Shown here piece after piece: positions 1 to 10,900 of a stretch of DNA of 64,000 nucleotides. The notes under the pieces were generated by a model that did not search any database, was not told where the DNA came from, and was given only the letters and a program-made list of their open reading frames with translations. The stretch's first letter is position 1, and each line of letters begins with the position of its first letter. This DNA is from Siniperca chuatsi (taxonomy: Eukaryota; Chordata; Actinopteri; Centrarchiformes; Sinipercidae), in contig NC_058062.1 in assembly GCF_020085105.1 (NCBI RefSeq), forward strand, positions 1,296,001-1,360,000. Reading direction: 5' to 3'. Both the position numbers and the translations under genes were made by a program.

Positions 1-1345
1 TCTGTCATCTGCACTGCGGTGGTTGGACGGTAAAAGGAAAATCTTCAGAGAGATTTTAGTATGAAAATCAACTTGAAACTATAAAAGTGCGGGGGATAAA
101 AATAAAGTTTTGAAAAGTCAAAACCTTATCCATCCACCTTATCCCCATCGCCAGTATGAATTATGCCCTTGCATGGGCCAAATCTGGCCCTCCAATAAAA
201 TAATTTGGCCCCCAATGTAATCCATCTTTTTCTATACAATAAACACTCACAATAACAATACAAATATGATTCCACATCATAAAATGACATTCATTTGCAG
301 GTGCTGCAGGTGCTGAAAGCTGTGGTCTGATCAAGGCCCAGAAACAACCAAGAACAGGTTGGTAAAAACTGGAGAGTATGTTGGCAGTTAGGAAAGATGG
401 CATCCGGGGCAGGAAGGGTTATCAGCCCACAGACCTTCAGAAAGATACCCTCAGGGGGTCTGAGAGGGCGGGCAGAATAAACACCCCCAGCAGGATGGAT
501 TATAAGACAATGACCTTGGCACACGTAACGCATCTGTAGCGAGGTCTGCAAGAATCCGCGAGGCCTGAGGGCAGATTGAGAGGCCTGGAACAGGAGAGAG
601 CAACGAAGGATCCACTCGTGGTGAGATGGAGGAGGAGTCCGGTCTGGAGTCACCCAACTGAGCCCAGAACCTCCAAGTGCCAGAAGTTCCTGCCCCAAGT
701 AGAGAAGTTGTCGGGTTAAGTGGCCTCCAGCCAGCGAGCACGAGGCATAGCCGCAGTTTGAGGAGGTTTGAAGATCATCACGGTGGAGGTCAACAGACCA
801 ACAGAAAGTGAATAAAACTGTAGCTAGCTAGTAGTTAGTTAGACAAGTTGCTGGCTGGTGTTTGCAGACTGCACTGAATTGTGATGGTTAGCTTGGTTGG
901 CGATGGTTGTGTTAGCTTATCAGGAAATCACCCGAATGTGTGAACTCAAGCTCACGAGTCTGTAATTCCGCTGCAGCAGAAAAACAAAAGATTATATTTA
1001 AAAGAAACACACTGAACGAGATGAGCTTCACAAAGGCGGGACTTACTGCAGGGATTCCTTGTTAGATTACATTCTGGTATTTCATGTTACATGCCAGATC
1101 TGTTGGATTCTTCAATCATTACTCTTGAACAGAATAATGAACTGCAGGGCCATGTGTGAATGTAACTGACTGACAAATTTCTCTGGTAATCAGTTCTCAA
1201 TACCTGTGGGAATGTACTCTACTTAACGTACTTCTGCTCAGCCCCATGATCTGTTGCCTGTAATTAAATTTTTGTTTCTGATCTGTGACTGGTCAGATTT
1301 TGGCTAGGAACAAGTGATGTGTATTTCAGGGGAGGGAACTAGAAG
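1..1345. other. Intergenic DNA upstream of the GIMAP gene, no gene seen
   Basis: Open frames here (for example on the minus strand between about 291 and 741) are short, overlap one another in different frames and show no family motif. I see no convincing exon. The last part, from about 1200, should hold the proximal promoter of the GTPase gene. Confidence 0.5.
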
Positions 1346-1355
1346 CAGGCTATAA

Positions 1356-1363
1356 TATATAAA
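1356..1363 (+). promoter_or_regulatory. TATA box of the GIMAP gene
   Basis: The sequence TATATAAA lies about 90 bp before the proposed start codon at 1446. A transcription start about 30 bp downstream, near 1385-1395, would give a 5' UTR of about 50-60 bases containing no upstream ATG that I can see. The placement is inferred from motif and spacing only. Confidence 0.6.
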
Positions 1364-1445
1364 GATGAGATGGAAATTAAAATAGTCACAACAAGACATC
1401 CACAGTGACAAGACATCACAGATCAGCTGCTTCTACAAGACAAAG

Positions 1446-4239
1446 ATGCCCAGTGAATTATCTTTACTTTCTTGTAAGTATATTTCTTAAACAGGACTAA
1501 TACTCAGTGTGGTGTTTGGGTTTGCTATATGGCACAACAATCCTTTTCTCTAATATAAAGCAGTTAATCAGTTATATCCATGATACATGATGTTTGTCAG
1601 CTCTCAGTTGCCATAATAAGTATTTAACACATTTCTACTCATTTGACTGAACATCTAAAAGTACAAGATTTGATATTTTCTAATTTTTACAGTCTGCACA
1701 GACCCCATTTACTGTAATATGTAGTATTTGATAACCTCTTTAACAGCATATGTGTACTTACCAGATATTTTGTTTGTCTTGATGACTTGACATAACAACT
1801 AACTTTATGTTCTGGCTAAAACTTGACCTGTGTGTTGGCTTTTTATTCAAATCAAGAAACTTAGCAAAAATACAGATTGAAAAATTGGAAGACAGCAAAA
1901 ACCTCGTGTTTAGGCAAGGCAAGTTTATTTGTATAAATTTCATACACAAAGGCAATTCAAAGTGTTTTACATAAAGCATTTAAAACATTAAAAAAAGAAA
2001 GACATTTTTAAAGGAAATTTAAAAAGTTAAGAACAGAGACACAAATACAGGATAGGAGAGGGAGATGGTTCATGATGAGTATTTAAGGTAAGTCAAAGGC
2101 CAGGTCAGAACATCAAAGTTTTTAAGCTGGATTTAAAGGTGGTCTAATATCCTCTGGAAGTTTGTTCCAGCTCTGTGGTGCTCAGTGACTAAATGTTTAG
2201 TTTGCACTCTGGGAACAGTTAGCAGCCTGATGACCTGAGAGGCCCAGAGGGTTCAAATGGTAAAAGACAATGGAGATATATTTTGGTCCGAAGCCATTTA
2301 GAGATTTATAAACAGACAGGAAACCAGTGACAGAGACCCTGAAGAGACCTGAGAAATGGTGTGATGTATTTAATTTTCTTGCTTTTTTTTTTTTTTTTTG
2401 GGAGACCTGAGAAAAGACAATTACATTATTCTAACCTGCTGAAAATTAAAGCATGGATTACTTTCTCCCGTCCTGCGTGGACATGAATCCCATGATGTTT
2501 GCTGTTTTTAAGATGCTACAATGCAGACTTTGTAATTGATTTGATGTGGCTGTTAAAGTTTAACTCTGAGTCCAAGATTACACTGACTGGGTTTTTGGTT
2601 TTTGGAGTTGAGATGAGCGATAATTCTTGGGCTTCCTTCTTTTGCACCAAATCTCTGTTATCTGCATTTAGCTGGAGTCACATCCAATCATTATTTATTT
2701 GTTCCATTCCCTTGCAGAGAGAATCTATGGGAATCAAGTCGCTTAGTGACAGAGCAAGGTAAATGTGGGTGTCGTCTGCATAATTATGATAGTTGATGCT
2801 ATTGTAATCTCTATAAACAGATATCTACATTCTGCATTATGAATTCAGAATCTGTAGGTGAGGGACAAGACTTTGGTTTCGGTAGTATTGACCAATCACA
2901 TTTGACACCGATTTAGCTTATCCATCTCGGAATCCTAGAGATTAGCTTTTTATTAGCTTTGTTTAATTTATCTGCATTCAAATCGTCGTCAGACGATAGC
3001 CGATGGGTTACCAGATCGCTAATTGGACAGTAAACAATGACCGGCGCACGGAAGAAGTAGTCTTGGCCCGGATATCCGTTATCTGTTATCGGGATATCCG
3101 CTGGCTACGCCTGTTTTTTGGCGCTTTGAGCACCACAAGCCGAGTGCCATATAGTCCCATTATATTCAAAAAGGCAGACATCTCTACTGCCAATATCTCC
3201 AAAACTCAGCAACTCACACCAAAACCATCTAGATGGACAAATAGCACTACAGGTAAGAGGAAAATAGGAAAACATATTTTTAATTTTGGGGTGAACCTTC
3301 CCCCTAAGTAAAATTTTTAAAGCATGACTTGAAACAGAGTATTTCTATACTGTGGTATTGCTACTTTTACTGCATTAAAAGATCAGATTACTTTGTCCAC
3401 CACTGATGTTTGTGTAATATTTTCCAACAGCCCAATCAGAGCTGTGGATTGTGCTCGTTGGGAAGGTTAAAGTTGGGAAGACTGCAGTCATGAACACCTT
3501 CCTGAGGAGCTCAGAGGAAAATAAGAAAACTGATCCTGAATGTCAAAGGGGTTTTCTCCCTGGAACAGAAAAATGTAAGAAGGAAGAAGTAAAGATCGGA
3601 GGACGAAACGTGGTTATTGTCGACACTCCAGGTCTGTGTAACGCAGATAAAGAAGATGAGGAGGTGGTGGAGGAGCTCAAGAAACGTGTCTCGCTTGCTG
3701 GTCCTTATGTGATCCTGTTTGTGCTTTCCTGTTTGGACAAATTTCATGATGCTGAAAAGGGCATATTTCAGATTATCAAGAACACCTTCGGTGAAAATGT
3801 GGTAAACCGCACTATGGTTTTGTTCACCCATGGAGATAAAATGAAGAACACAACTATAGAAAAGTTTGTTGAAGAAAACAGTGATCTCAAAAACACTGTC
3901 AATGAATGTAACGGGGGATGCCATGTTATTGACAACACTGATCAGAATCTGTCTCAAGTCACCGAGCTTCTGAAGAAGATCGACACCATGGTTCAGAAAA
4001 ATGGAGGAAAGCCTGAGAACGAAGGAAAACGTTCTGGAGTTCGGAGGAAAATCGCACTCGCTGTTAACGGCTCTGCTCTGGCTGGAGCAGGTCTCGGAGC
4101 AGCAGTTTCTCACTTTGCTGGGAGCATAATTGGGATCCCAGCAGGACTTGCAGCAGGAGCTGCAGTGGGAGGTGCACTAGGAGGTGTAGGGATCGTGACA
4201 GCAGAACACCTTAAGGCTAAAAGATGTGTGATACAGTGA
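1446..4239 (+). CDS. GTPase IMAP (GIMAP/AIG1) family member, two coding exons
   Basis: A septin/TRAFAC-type small GTPase of the immune-associated AIG1 family. Coding exon 1 is 1446-1473 (starts MPSELSLLS) and ends in phase 1 at a gtaagt donor. Exon 2 is 3431-4239 after a tttccaacag acceptor, and the junction codon TCC joins the two. The deduced protein is 278 residues. Visible motifs are a P-loop GKVKVGKT at about 20-27, VDTPGL (G3, D at 74), the AIG1 conserved box around SLAGPYVILFVLS, FTHGD (G4) at about 141-145 and CHVIDN (G5 region). After about residue 215 comes a Gly/Ala-rich hydrophobic stretch, then KAKRCVIQ at the end, which looks like a CaaX box. It is slightly short for a family whose GTP-binding domain alone is about 200 residues. 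An open frame at 3003-3251 also ends in phase 1 at a gtaagagg donor and could be an alternative exon, but it looks repeat-derived. The family assignment is firm; the orthologue is not known, as fish carry many GIMAP copies. Confidence 0.88.
1913..2977 (-). mobile_element. Truncated L2-like LINE, reverse transcriptase fragment, in GIMAP intron 1
   Basis: Read on the minus strand, this segment encodes broken pieces of a non-LTR reverse transcriptase. The catalytic box NYADDTHIYL is at about 2767-2785, followed by a region like VTLDSELNFNSHIKSI near 2530-2600. The element ends at the 3' side in the low-complexity tail typical of these elements (plus-strand motif ggcaagtttatttgtat at about 1918). 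Frameshifts and stops show that it is dead. The part 2638-2977 recurs at 7021-7353. Assignment to the L2/Maui group rests on the look of the C-terminal region and is moderate. Confidence 0.7.
2381..2399. repeat. Poly(T) tract
   Basis: A run of T inside the LINE-derived sequence of GIMAP intron 1; simple low-complexity DNA. Confidence 0.8.
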
Positions 4240-6857
4240 ATTGTCATTATTCTTATGAGCAAGGGTGTAGGTTTGGTTTCAGGCAAACAAAGAAAAAACT
4301 GTAAATATTTGAACGCTATATCATGCGTTTATATATTTATATCAATCTAGCAAATAACATTAGAACGGAACTGGTCATCGGGCTTTCCAAAGGGTTAGTG
4401 GCCTAACAAAAAAAGAAATGCATTTAAATTGCTTTATTATAAAAACACTGACGCCATTTGAACAGAGAGCAGGATTGTGTCTGAGTCTCAACATAAAGTT
4501 TTTCTGAGTTCTCAGTAACGACTAACCAGTTTCAAACTAGTGATTTACTAAATCAGGTTGCACCATTAAAACTTAAGAAATGTCTCAGCTAGTAAAGACT
4601 TTAGTAAAGTGTAAATCTGTAGCGCTGTCCAATCAGGAGCAATCAACTCTGTAAACAGGAAGTCACTGTAGCATCACAAGCTAGCAGAACATCCAAAAAG
4701 ATGTTGATCAACCCCGTCTCCTAGAAAGCACATTTATATGTAACGTCAGTGTCAGTGAGTCGGTCCAGACTGAAGCATCAGCAGCTGCTGGACTGTGATG
4801 AGACGTGCTTCATCGTTCATGCTCCCCTCAGGATGAACTGTAATAACTCTGCTGATCCTCCGACTTTCCATCTAGCGCCACCATCAGGTCGACATGTTAA
4901 CGCGTCCACTTCACGGACATTTAACCATCTTTCTTAACTGACATCCATAATCAATGGTGATCTGTAAGATAATGTCACAGTAATAGCTTTTAAGAGATTG
5001 TACAGTGGGGATTATCTCTGTGGACTTTGATTGGTTATCTGCTGTTTTTGAACCTGATCTAATCTGATAATATGGACTTTACTGTACATTAATATTGAAC
5101 TGTATCTGGTCGTTATGTCTAGGGTCTTATCTCTAACTACATGAGGTTTAAAGGGCTGTTTTTTTGTCATTGTACATTTTGTTGTCACTTGATTTATATT
5201 TTTCATAAATAGACATATTACACATAATATTGTATGTTATACAGTCTGGTTACATTATGAGGTTATTATCAGACTATTTTTGGTTGTTTTGCTTGGTTAA
5301 TAAAATGTATTATATTATTTGATTCATATATATTATTTTGATTCAGCTTCTGCTGAAGGTTTTCAGAGCTTTGTAGCTGCAAACAGCTTCCTGCTGCGTC
5401 TGGCAATGATGCTGATGAGAGCTGCGAGACCGAACCAGAGCAGTAAAGTTACAGACCGTAAAACCAAAACAATGAGCTGAAAGACGCTAAAATGCTCCGG
5501 AGAGCTAAGAGGAACTGCACAGTCGGCTGATAACTGAGTCGTCACTATGAGAGACCCCTTTCAAATATAAACATATTGATTATAGCACCTTTAAGTCATT
5601 TAAATAGAAATAGTTAATAAATGTTGGATTAATACAAATGTTTTAACAAGGTGTGTGTGTGTGTGTGTGAGAAGTTATTCCAGGGTCAACTCTTATCCCG
5701 GGGTTTTCTAACAACATGCAGTGTGAAAGGCCTACATGTTATTAGTCACATGTGAGCTGATGGCTGCTCTGAAGCTCAGCGTGCAGCTGGTTAATGAAAC
5801 GCTGCCCTCTGGCGGTCGCAGGAGAAAACACACAGTTCTTCTCTAACGGATCAATGAAGGCAGAACACTTTGGTTTTCATTCTGCCATAAACACTCAACA
5901 CACTGGTCCAAGTGTTCGCCCACAAATACACAAACAAAACACTACAGAAAGATTCAGTCCAACATGAAACATGGACGTGCAGGAACACGAAATAAAACTA
6001 ACTATAGAAGTGTTATGTATAAAAGCATGAAGTGTGAAACAGGATTAAAAAAATATACAACATATTTCCATAGTGATCCTGAACGCACCAACACAGACTG
6101 CTGTGCTCCTGACACATTACAGCCTTTCCAGACACTTTAAATTGGAAGATTTCTAAGTGACATTTGGCATATGCAACTTTTTAATGTTGGGGCAATTTGT
6201 GGTGTTAGTCAGACTTCAGTGTTCAGGATCTATTCTTAAACATGACAAACATTCAACCCGCCTTTAACAACATTTTCCTTAAACTGTCTCTATGTTCCAG
6301 CTTCAGTGAGGAGATCATCATGGCAGCAGACCGTGGCTCCTCCGCCTGTAGCTCTGTGTGGTGGGGGTGTACCTGGGTCCCGGTTCGGACCATGACGGTG
6401 CACGTGTGATTGTGGTGGTGGCAGTTGGGTGGTTTCGATGTGTTGACATGTTTTTAAAAGTGTTTTACTATTAAAACTCTTTTTAAACGACTCTGTTGGT
6501 CTTTTTCCTCTCTCATAGTCTTTTACAGTGATCGAAGAAGTTCGGCTCCTTGATGGAAAAACACTCAATTACAAGTAAATCCTGTATTCGGTAGGCGAGG
6601 GCCGGATAGCAAAGCTCAGTGCGGTTTTGCTGTTTGTATGTTTGAATGTAAAATTAGAAAACGAGTGGAGTAAAACGTATATTTCACTCAGATGTCAAAT
6701 AATAAACCCAGTGGAGTCCTGAAGCCCAACGCTGTACCTGATTAGATAAGAGCTTGTAACACCCATCTCCTCACCTGTTCCCGTGTCTCTAATCAGCCCT
6801 ACAGTTACCTGACCTTCCCCGCCCACCTGTTCTCACTCATCAGCTGCTCACTACATA
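4240..6857. other. GIMAP 3' region and intergenic repeats, no further gene seen
   Basis: After the GTPase stop codon there is noncoding, AT-rich DNA. A candidate poly(A) signal AATAAA is present near 5300. Around 4755-4900 lies a dispersed repeat also found at 36365-36500. Around 5345-5600 lies a sequence that resembles a widely scattered percomorph repeat (noncoding, short open frames only). A (GT)n tract is at about 5651-5669. Nothing here supports a protein gene. Confidence 0.5.
4757..4900 (+). repeat. Dispersed repeat, copy 1 (second copy at 36365)
   Basis: About 135 bases, from gactgaagcatcagcagctg through ccaccatcaggtcgacatg, recur at 36369-36492 with only a few changes. The two copies are in the same orientation, 31 kb apart. 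The sequence has no coding logic and looks like a piece of a larger interspersed element. Confidence 0.75.
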
Positions 6858-7013
6858 TCCGACAACGCCATGACTCCAGTGTCTGGAGAACTGCCGGCGC
6901 AGCCGTGAAGTTAACGGCCTCCATGATGTGCTCGTGCTGGGCCTCACCTGGGGGGGACGTCTCACCGGATCTCGTTCTGCTTCCTAAGCTGGACGTCATC
7001 TTGGGATCGGACG
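6858..7013 (+). pseudogene. METTL23: Partial METTL23 exon 3 copy, inverted relative to the gene
   Basis: This block matches the middle of METTL23 exon 3 (12185-12340 read on the minus strand) with a handful of substitutions and one extra G in a G tract. It codes, in broken frame, for SDNA...CRRS and NGLHDVLVLGLTWG-like sequence on the plus strand. It starts and ends inside the exon, has no splice sites and no neighbouring METTL23 exon, so it cannot be functional. It joins an L2 LINE fragment directly at about 7021. A segmental or transposon-linked duplication is likely. Confidence 0.8.
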
Positions 7014-7020
7014 TTTGTGT

Positions 7021-7353
7021 GGTTCTTTTGCACCAAATCTCTGTTATCTGCATTTAGCTGGAGTCACATCCACTCATTTATTTGTTCCATTCCCTCGCAG
7101 AGAGAATCTATGGGAATCAAGTCGCTTAGTGACAGAGCAAGGTAAATTTGGGTGTCGTCTGCATAATTATGATAGTTGATGCTATTGTAATCTCTATAAA
7201 CAGATATCTGCATATGAATTCAGAATCTGTTGGTGAGGGACAAGACTTTGGTTTCGGTAGTATTGACCAATCACATTTGACACCGATTTAGCTTATCCAT
7301 CTCGGAATCCTAGAGATTAGCTTTTCATTAGCTTTGTTTAATTTATCTGCATA
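7021..7353 (-). mobile_element. L2-like LINE reverse transcriptase fragment (second copy)
   Basis: This is near-identical to 2638-2977, with small internal deletions. On the minus strand it encodes the catalytic box NYADDTQIYL at about 7150-7168 and the following LALSLSDLIPIDSL. Both ends are abrupt. It is a dead fragment. Confidence 0.75.
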
Positions 7354-7954
7354 CATATACCAACCCAGACGCTTTGCTCCTTTGTTCATCCTGTCTGCTG
7401 ACTATCAACCAGCAGCTGCCTGTAAGCTCGTTCATGTACAATAAATGATGGCACTGCGCCAGCCTGCCTGTTTCGTCTGCGTTTGGGTCCCTCCGCTGCT
7501 GCCTGCACTCCCACCACGACAAAAACAAACTTTAAACAGTATATAACTCTAACAGAGTGTGAAACGGGACAAAAACACTGAAAGTTAAAATAACAGGTTA
7601 GATTTTTGCCTTTGAGACGTTTCACAGATAAGGATGAAGTCAGACACATGCAAAAGGAACGAGACCTTTAATGTTACACATTTAAAATGTGCCAAATGAA
7701 ACCCGACGTACTGCTGTTTAAAATCTGATTCAGGTTGATATTTCATAACGCTTTAAAAGACTGAAAACACTTGAATCCGTGACACATTTTCATTAAACAA
7801 AAACACGTAAAATGTGACCTTTCTTCATAACTATAAACGTTTAATGTCATGTTTGACATTCATTTCTCCACCTTCAGAGTTCCTGGAACCGCTGTTGACA
7901 CCGTCAGTCTCAGTTTGTGCTAAAGTCACGGCACAGCGACCGACATCTAGTCTG
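7354..7954. other. Region downstream of METTL23, no gene seen
   Basis: This lies 3' of the METTL23 stop codon on the minus strand and probably contains its 3' UTR. ATTAAA-type poly(A) candidates on the minus strand are at 7841-7846 and near 7669. Short open frames on both strands lack recognisable features. Confidence 0.5.
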
Positions 7955-10900
7955 TTACAGCCCGACATCGTCTGCCTTCAGCGTGATGATCATCATCTGG
8001 ACACTGTGGATGCCCGGAGTTGACGATCCGGCCAGCTCGGGTTTATCGGCGTCAAAGTTTTCCGGCCGAACGTCGACGCAGCTCAGCTTCCACCTGCGGA
8101 GCAACGCTTCGATCGACCAGTCGGCACTGAAACACGAGGAGGAAGAGGAGGGTTAAAACTGACGCAGTGATGCACAGCTGAAGTCAAACCACACATTTCA
8201 GGTTCATAACTGGAGTGTATGTTGTGTTGTTGTTTTGACCTCCTCTCTTGGTACGTGGTCCAGAACTGGGCTCCGGGGTTTTCTCTTAGAAGAAAAGCAA
8301 CAGTCACAAGGACATCTTCGAAATCTGAAACAGGTGACAAATGTTTGGTCACTCAGTTTGACATAAACTATGTGGCCAAAAGTATGTGGACACATGCAGG
8401 GTTGTCGCTATTTCAATAAAGTCTGAACGAATTCGAACTAAGAGTGAAACTAAGGTGAATGAATATGACTTAAGTAGAGAAATAAAGAAAACTAGAGTTT
8501 GCTGATGCTGTCGTGCTGACCCGAACCATTTCTTTTATTTCAATCAAATTCAATCAAGTATACAGAGTCTTAGCCTTCAGTATCGTCTGTACATGCTGCT
8601 GTCTTTATGTTGTGGCTCCACTTCTGTATTTATCCTGAAAACCTCCTGAGACAAACACAAGAGGCTGCGTCTGCTGCAAATGGCGGCCTTTTTACCAGCT
8701 TCCAGCTCCTGAGGATGAGCGTGGTGAAAAGTCAGCAGTCAGACGAGGCTGTACAGGTGCTCCACAGGTTTCTGGTTGTACAGGTGCTCCACTGGTGTCT
8801 GGTTGTACATGTGCTCCACTGGTTTCTGGTGGTTTCTTGTTGTACATGTGCTCCACAGGTTTCTGGTTGTACAGGTGCTCCACAGGTTTCTGGTTGTGCA
8901 GGTGCTCCACAGGTTTCTGGTTGTACAGGTGCTCCACCGGTGTCTGGTTGTACAGGTGCTCCACTGGTTTCTGGTTGTACAGGTGCTCCACAGGTTTCTG
9001 GTTGTACAGGTGCTCCACTGGTGTCTGGTTGTACAGGTGCTCCACTGGTGTCTGGTTGTACAGGTGCTCCACTGGTTTCTGGTGGTTTCTTGTTGTACAT
9101 GTGCTCCACAGGTTTCTGGTTGTACAGGTGCTCCACTGGTGTCTGGTTGTACAGGTGCTCCACTGGTGTCTGGTTGTACAGGTGCTCCACTGGTGTCTGG
9201 TTGTGCAGGTGCTCCACTGGTTTCTGGTTGTGCAGGTGCTCCACTGGTTTCTGGTGGTTTCTGGTTGTACAGGTGCTCCACTGGTGTCTGGTTGTACAGG
9301 TGCTCCACTGGTTTCTGGTTGTACAGGTGCTCCACAGGTGTCTGGTTGTACAGGTGCTCCACTGGTGTCTGGTTGTGCAGGTGCTCCACTGGTTTCTGGT
9401 TGTGCAGGTGCTCCACTGGTTTCTGGTGGTTTCTGGTTGTACAGGTGCTCCACTGGTGTCTGGTTGTACAGGTGCTCCACTGGTTTCTGGTTGTACAAGT
9501 GCTCCACTGGTGTCTGGTTGTACAGGTGCTCCACTGGTTTCTGGTTGTACAGGTGCTCCACAGGTGTCTGGTTGTACAGGTGCTCCACTGGTGTCTGGTT
9601 GTGCAGGTGCTCCACTGGTTTCTGGTTGTGCAGGTGCTCCACTGGTGTCTGGTTGTACAGGTGCTCCACTGGTTTCTTGTTGTACAGGTGCTCCACTGGT
9701 GTCTGGTTGTACAGGTGCTCCACTGGTGTCTGGTTGTACAGGTGCTCCACTGGTTTCTTGTTGTACAGGTGCTCCACTGGTTTCTTGTTGTACAGGTGCT
9801 CCACTGGTTTCTGGTTGTACAGGTGCTCCACTGGTGTCTGGTTGTGCAGGTGCTCCACTGGTGTCTGGTTGTGCAGGTGCTCCACTGGTTTCTGGTGGTT
9901 TCTGGTTGTGCAGGTGCTCCACTGGTTTCTGGTGGTTTCTTGTTGTACAGGTGCTCCACTGGTTTCTGGTCGTACAGGTGCTCCACTGGTGTCTGGTTGT
10001 ACAGGTGCTCCACTGGTTTCTGGTTGTACAGGTGCTCTGGTTGTACAGGTGCTCCACTGGTTTCTGGTTGTACAGGTGCTCCACTGGTTTCTGGTTGTAC
10101 AGGTGCTCTGGTTGTACAGGTGCTCCACTGGTTTCTGGTGGTTTCTGGTTGTACAGGTGCTCCACAGGTGTCTGGTTGTACAGGTGCTCCACTGGTTTCT
10201 GGTGGTTTCTGGTTGTACAGGTGCTCCACAGGTGTCTGGTTGTACAGGTGCTCCACTGGTTTCTGATTGTACAGGTGCTCCACAGGTGTCTGGTTGTACA
10301 GGTGCTCCACTGGTTTCTGGTGGTTTCTGGTTGTGCAGGTGCTCCACTGGTTTCTGGTGGTTTCTTGTTGTACAGGTGCTCCACTGGTTTCTGGTCGTAC
10401 AGGTGCTCCACTGGTGTCTGGTTGTACAGGTGCTCTGGTTGTACAGGTGCTCCACTGGTTTCTGGTTGTACAGTTGCTCTGGTTGTACAGGTGCTCCACT
10501 GGTTTCTGGTGGTTTCTGGTTGTACAGGTGCTCCACAGGTGTCTGGTTGTACAGGTGCTCCACTGGTTTCTGGTGGTTTCTGGTTGTACAGGTGCTCCAC
10601 AGGTGTCTGGTTGTACAGGTGCTCCACTGGTTTCTGGTGGTTTCTGGTTGTACAGGTGCTCCTCAGGTGTCTGGTTGTACAGGTGCTCCACTGGTTTCTG
10701 GTGGTTTCTGGTTGTACAGGTGCTCCTCAGGTGTCTGGTTGTACAGGTGCTCCACTGGTTTCTGGTGGTTTCTGGTTGTACAGGTGCTCCACTGGTTTCT
10801 GGTTGTACAGGTGCTCCACAGGTGTCTGGTTGTACAGGTGCCCCACTGGTTTCTGGTTGTACAGGTGCTCCACAGGTGTCTGGTTGTACAGGTGCCCCAC

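Noticed and set aside
3511-4113. 200-codon minus-strand frame opposite the GIMAP exon
   Set aside because: Antisense shadow of the GTPase coding frame.
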